DNA of 7,131 bases, taken from assembly GCA_016763665.1 (NCBI GenBank), contig JAESTI010000356.1:1-7131 (forward strand), read 5' to 3'. This document shows positions 6,826-7,131 of this stretch, in pieces. The notes under the pieces are model-generated. The model was not told the DNA's origin, did not search any database, and worked only from the letters and a program-made list of their open reading frames with translations. How positions within the stretch are numbered: the first letter of the stretch is position 1; each line of letters opens with the position of its first letter. The DNA is from Bacteroidia bacterium. Lineage in GTDB: Bacteria; Bacteroidota; Bacteroidia; Flavobacteriales; NORP286. The translations under genes were made by a program, and so were the position numbers.

Positions 6826-6860
6826 TAAACTATTGGCTATAAGCTATTTGCTATCAGTTA
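6826..6860. repeat. Heptamer array TNNGCTA, five units
   Basis: Five 7-base units run in register: TAAACTA, TTGGCTA; then TAAGCTA, TTTGCTA; then TCAGTTA. Weaker units may continue to 6874, reaching the reverse-strand stop codon of the peptidase gene at 6873-6875. It is separated by 11 bases from the octamer array on its left, so one 111-base spacer contains two arrays with different words and different periods. No promoter or terminator is recognised in this spacer. Confidence 0.65.
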
Positions 6861-6872
6861 TAACACTAGTTC

Positions 6873-7131
6873 CTAATTCATATCAAGATGCGACTTATAC
6901 CAATCAATCCATCTTGTAATTACATTGCTAAATTGTTTTGGTGATCTTATGCTATGTTTAGCATCTGGATAAAGTACCAGTTGGGTTTCTATTCCGAGGT
7001 TATCAAGTGCCCGGTAAGCTTCCCATGCTTGGGCTACGTGAACTCGAGCGTCATTTTCACCATGAAGAAATAATGTGGGAGTTTTACAACTCTTCAAATA
7101 CATGATAGGCGATGAGTGATGATAGTTTTCT
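6873..7131 (-). CDS. S9 family peptidase (prolyl oligopeptidase type), C-terminal end, 5' partial
   Basis: The reverse-strand frame is open to the window edge, with ENYHHSSPI preceding the first methionine at 7103, so that ATG is internal. The visible 85 residues are the end of an alpha/beta-hydrolase domain. SPI...CKTPTLFLHGENDARV carries the catalytic Asp (D27 of the visible part), and YPDAKHSIRSP carries the catalytic His, 32 residues later as is usual in S9 peptidases. The nucleophilic Ser (GxSxGG) and the propeller or N-terminal domain lie outside the window. The enzyme would cleave peptides or small proteins as a serine hydrolase. Location cannot be judged without the N-terminus. The terminal stop is TAG, and the barrel gene follows on the same strand after 111 bases. 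Confidence 0.88.
   Translation of the reverse strand, partial: ENYHHSSPIMYLKSCKTPTLFLHGENDARVHVAQAWEAYRALDNLGIETQLVLYPDAKHSIRSPKQFSNVITRWIDWYKSHLDMN

Noticed and set aside
6767..6860. CRISPR array
   Set aside because: Units are 7-8 bases with no spacers, far below CRISPR repeat length, and no cas genes are present.

Overview
The window reads as a chromosomal segment of an AT-rich member of the Bacteroidota, most likely the Cytophagales or a close relative. The evidence is a DUF2723/TMEM260-like membrane protein, a PAP2-like membrane protein and an OMP_b-brl_2-type outer-membrane barrel, all of types typical of this phylum, plus TAnnTTTG-type -7 boxes and no convincing Shine-Dalgarno sequences. 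This placement comes from protein resemblance by eye, not from a search.

Layout, left to right. (1) 1-1929 (+): the C-terminal two thirds of a DUF2723/TMEM260-like protein, cut by the left edge. (2) 1930-2102: a convergent spacer holding an AT-rich stem-loop, a small GC-rich hairpin and two short heptamer arrays. (3) 2103-3619 (-): asnS, asparaginyl-tRNA synthetase, complete end to end but broken by a one-base deletion just after class II motif 2. (4) 3620-3720: a divergent promoter region. (5) 3721-5220 (+): rpoN, sigma-54, intact. (6) 5221-5395: a spacer built from two octamer arrays in inverted orientation, able to form a long imperfect stem. (7) 5396-6004 (+): a PAP2-like multi-spanning membrane protein. 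(8) 6005-6044: a convergent spacer made almost wholly of octamer repeats. (9) 6045-6761 (-): a secreted beta-barrel protein. (10) 6762-6872: an octamer array followed by a heptamer array. (11) 6873-7131 (-): the C-terminus of an S9 prolyl-oligopeptidase-type hydrolase, cut by the right edge.

The genes are mostly housekeeping or envelope genes with no obvious shared pathway: translation (asnS), alternative transcription (rpoN) and cell-envelope functions (the rest). No mobile element, CRISPR array, tRNA or rRNA was seen.

The most unusual signal lies between the genes. Every spacer except the asnS/rpoN promoter region carries a degenerate tandem array with a strict period of 7 or 8 bases, with a different word at each site. 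Several arrays touch a stop codon or lie a few bases from a start codon. The other point needing attention is the asnS frameshift, which is either a sequence error or a real lesion in a normally essential gene.
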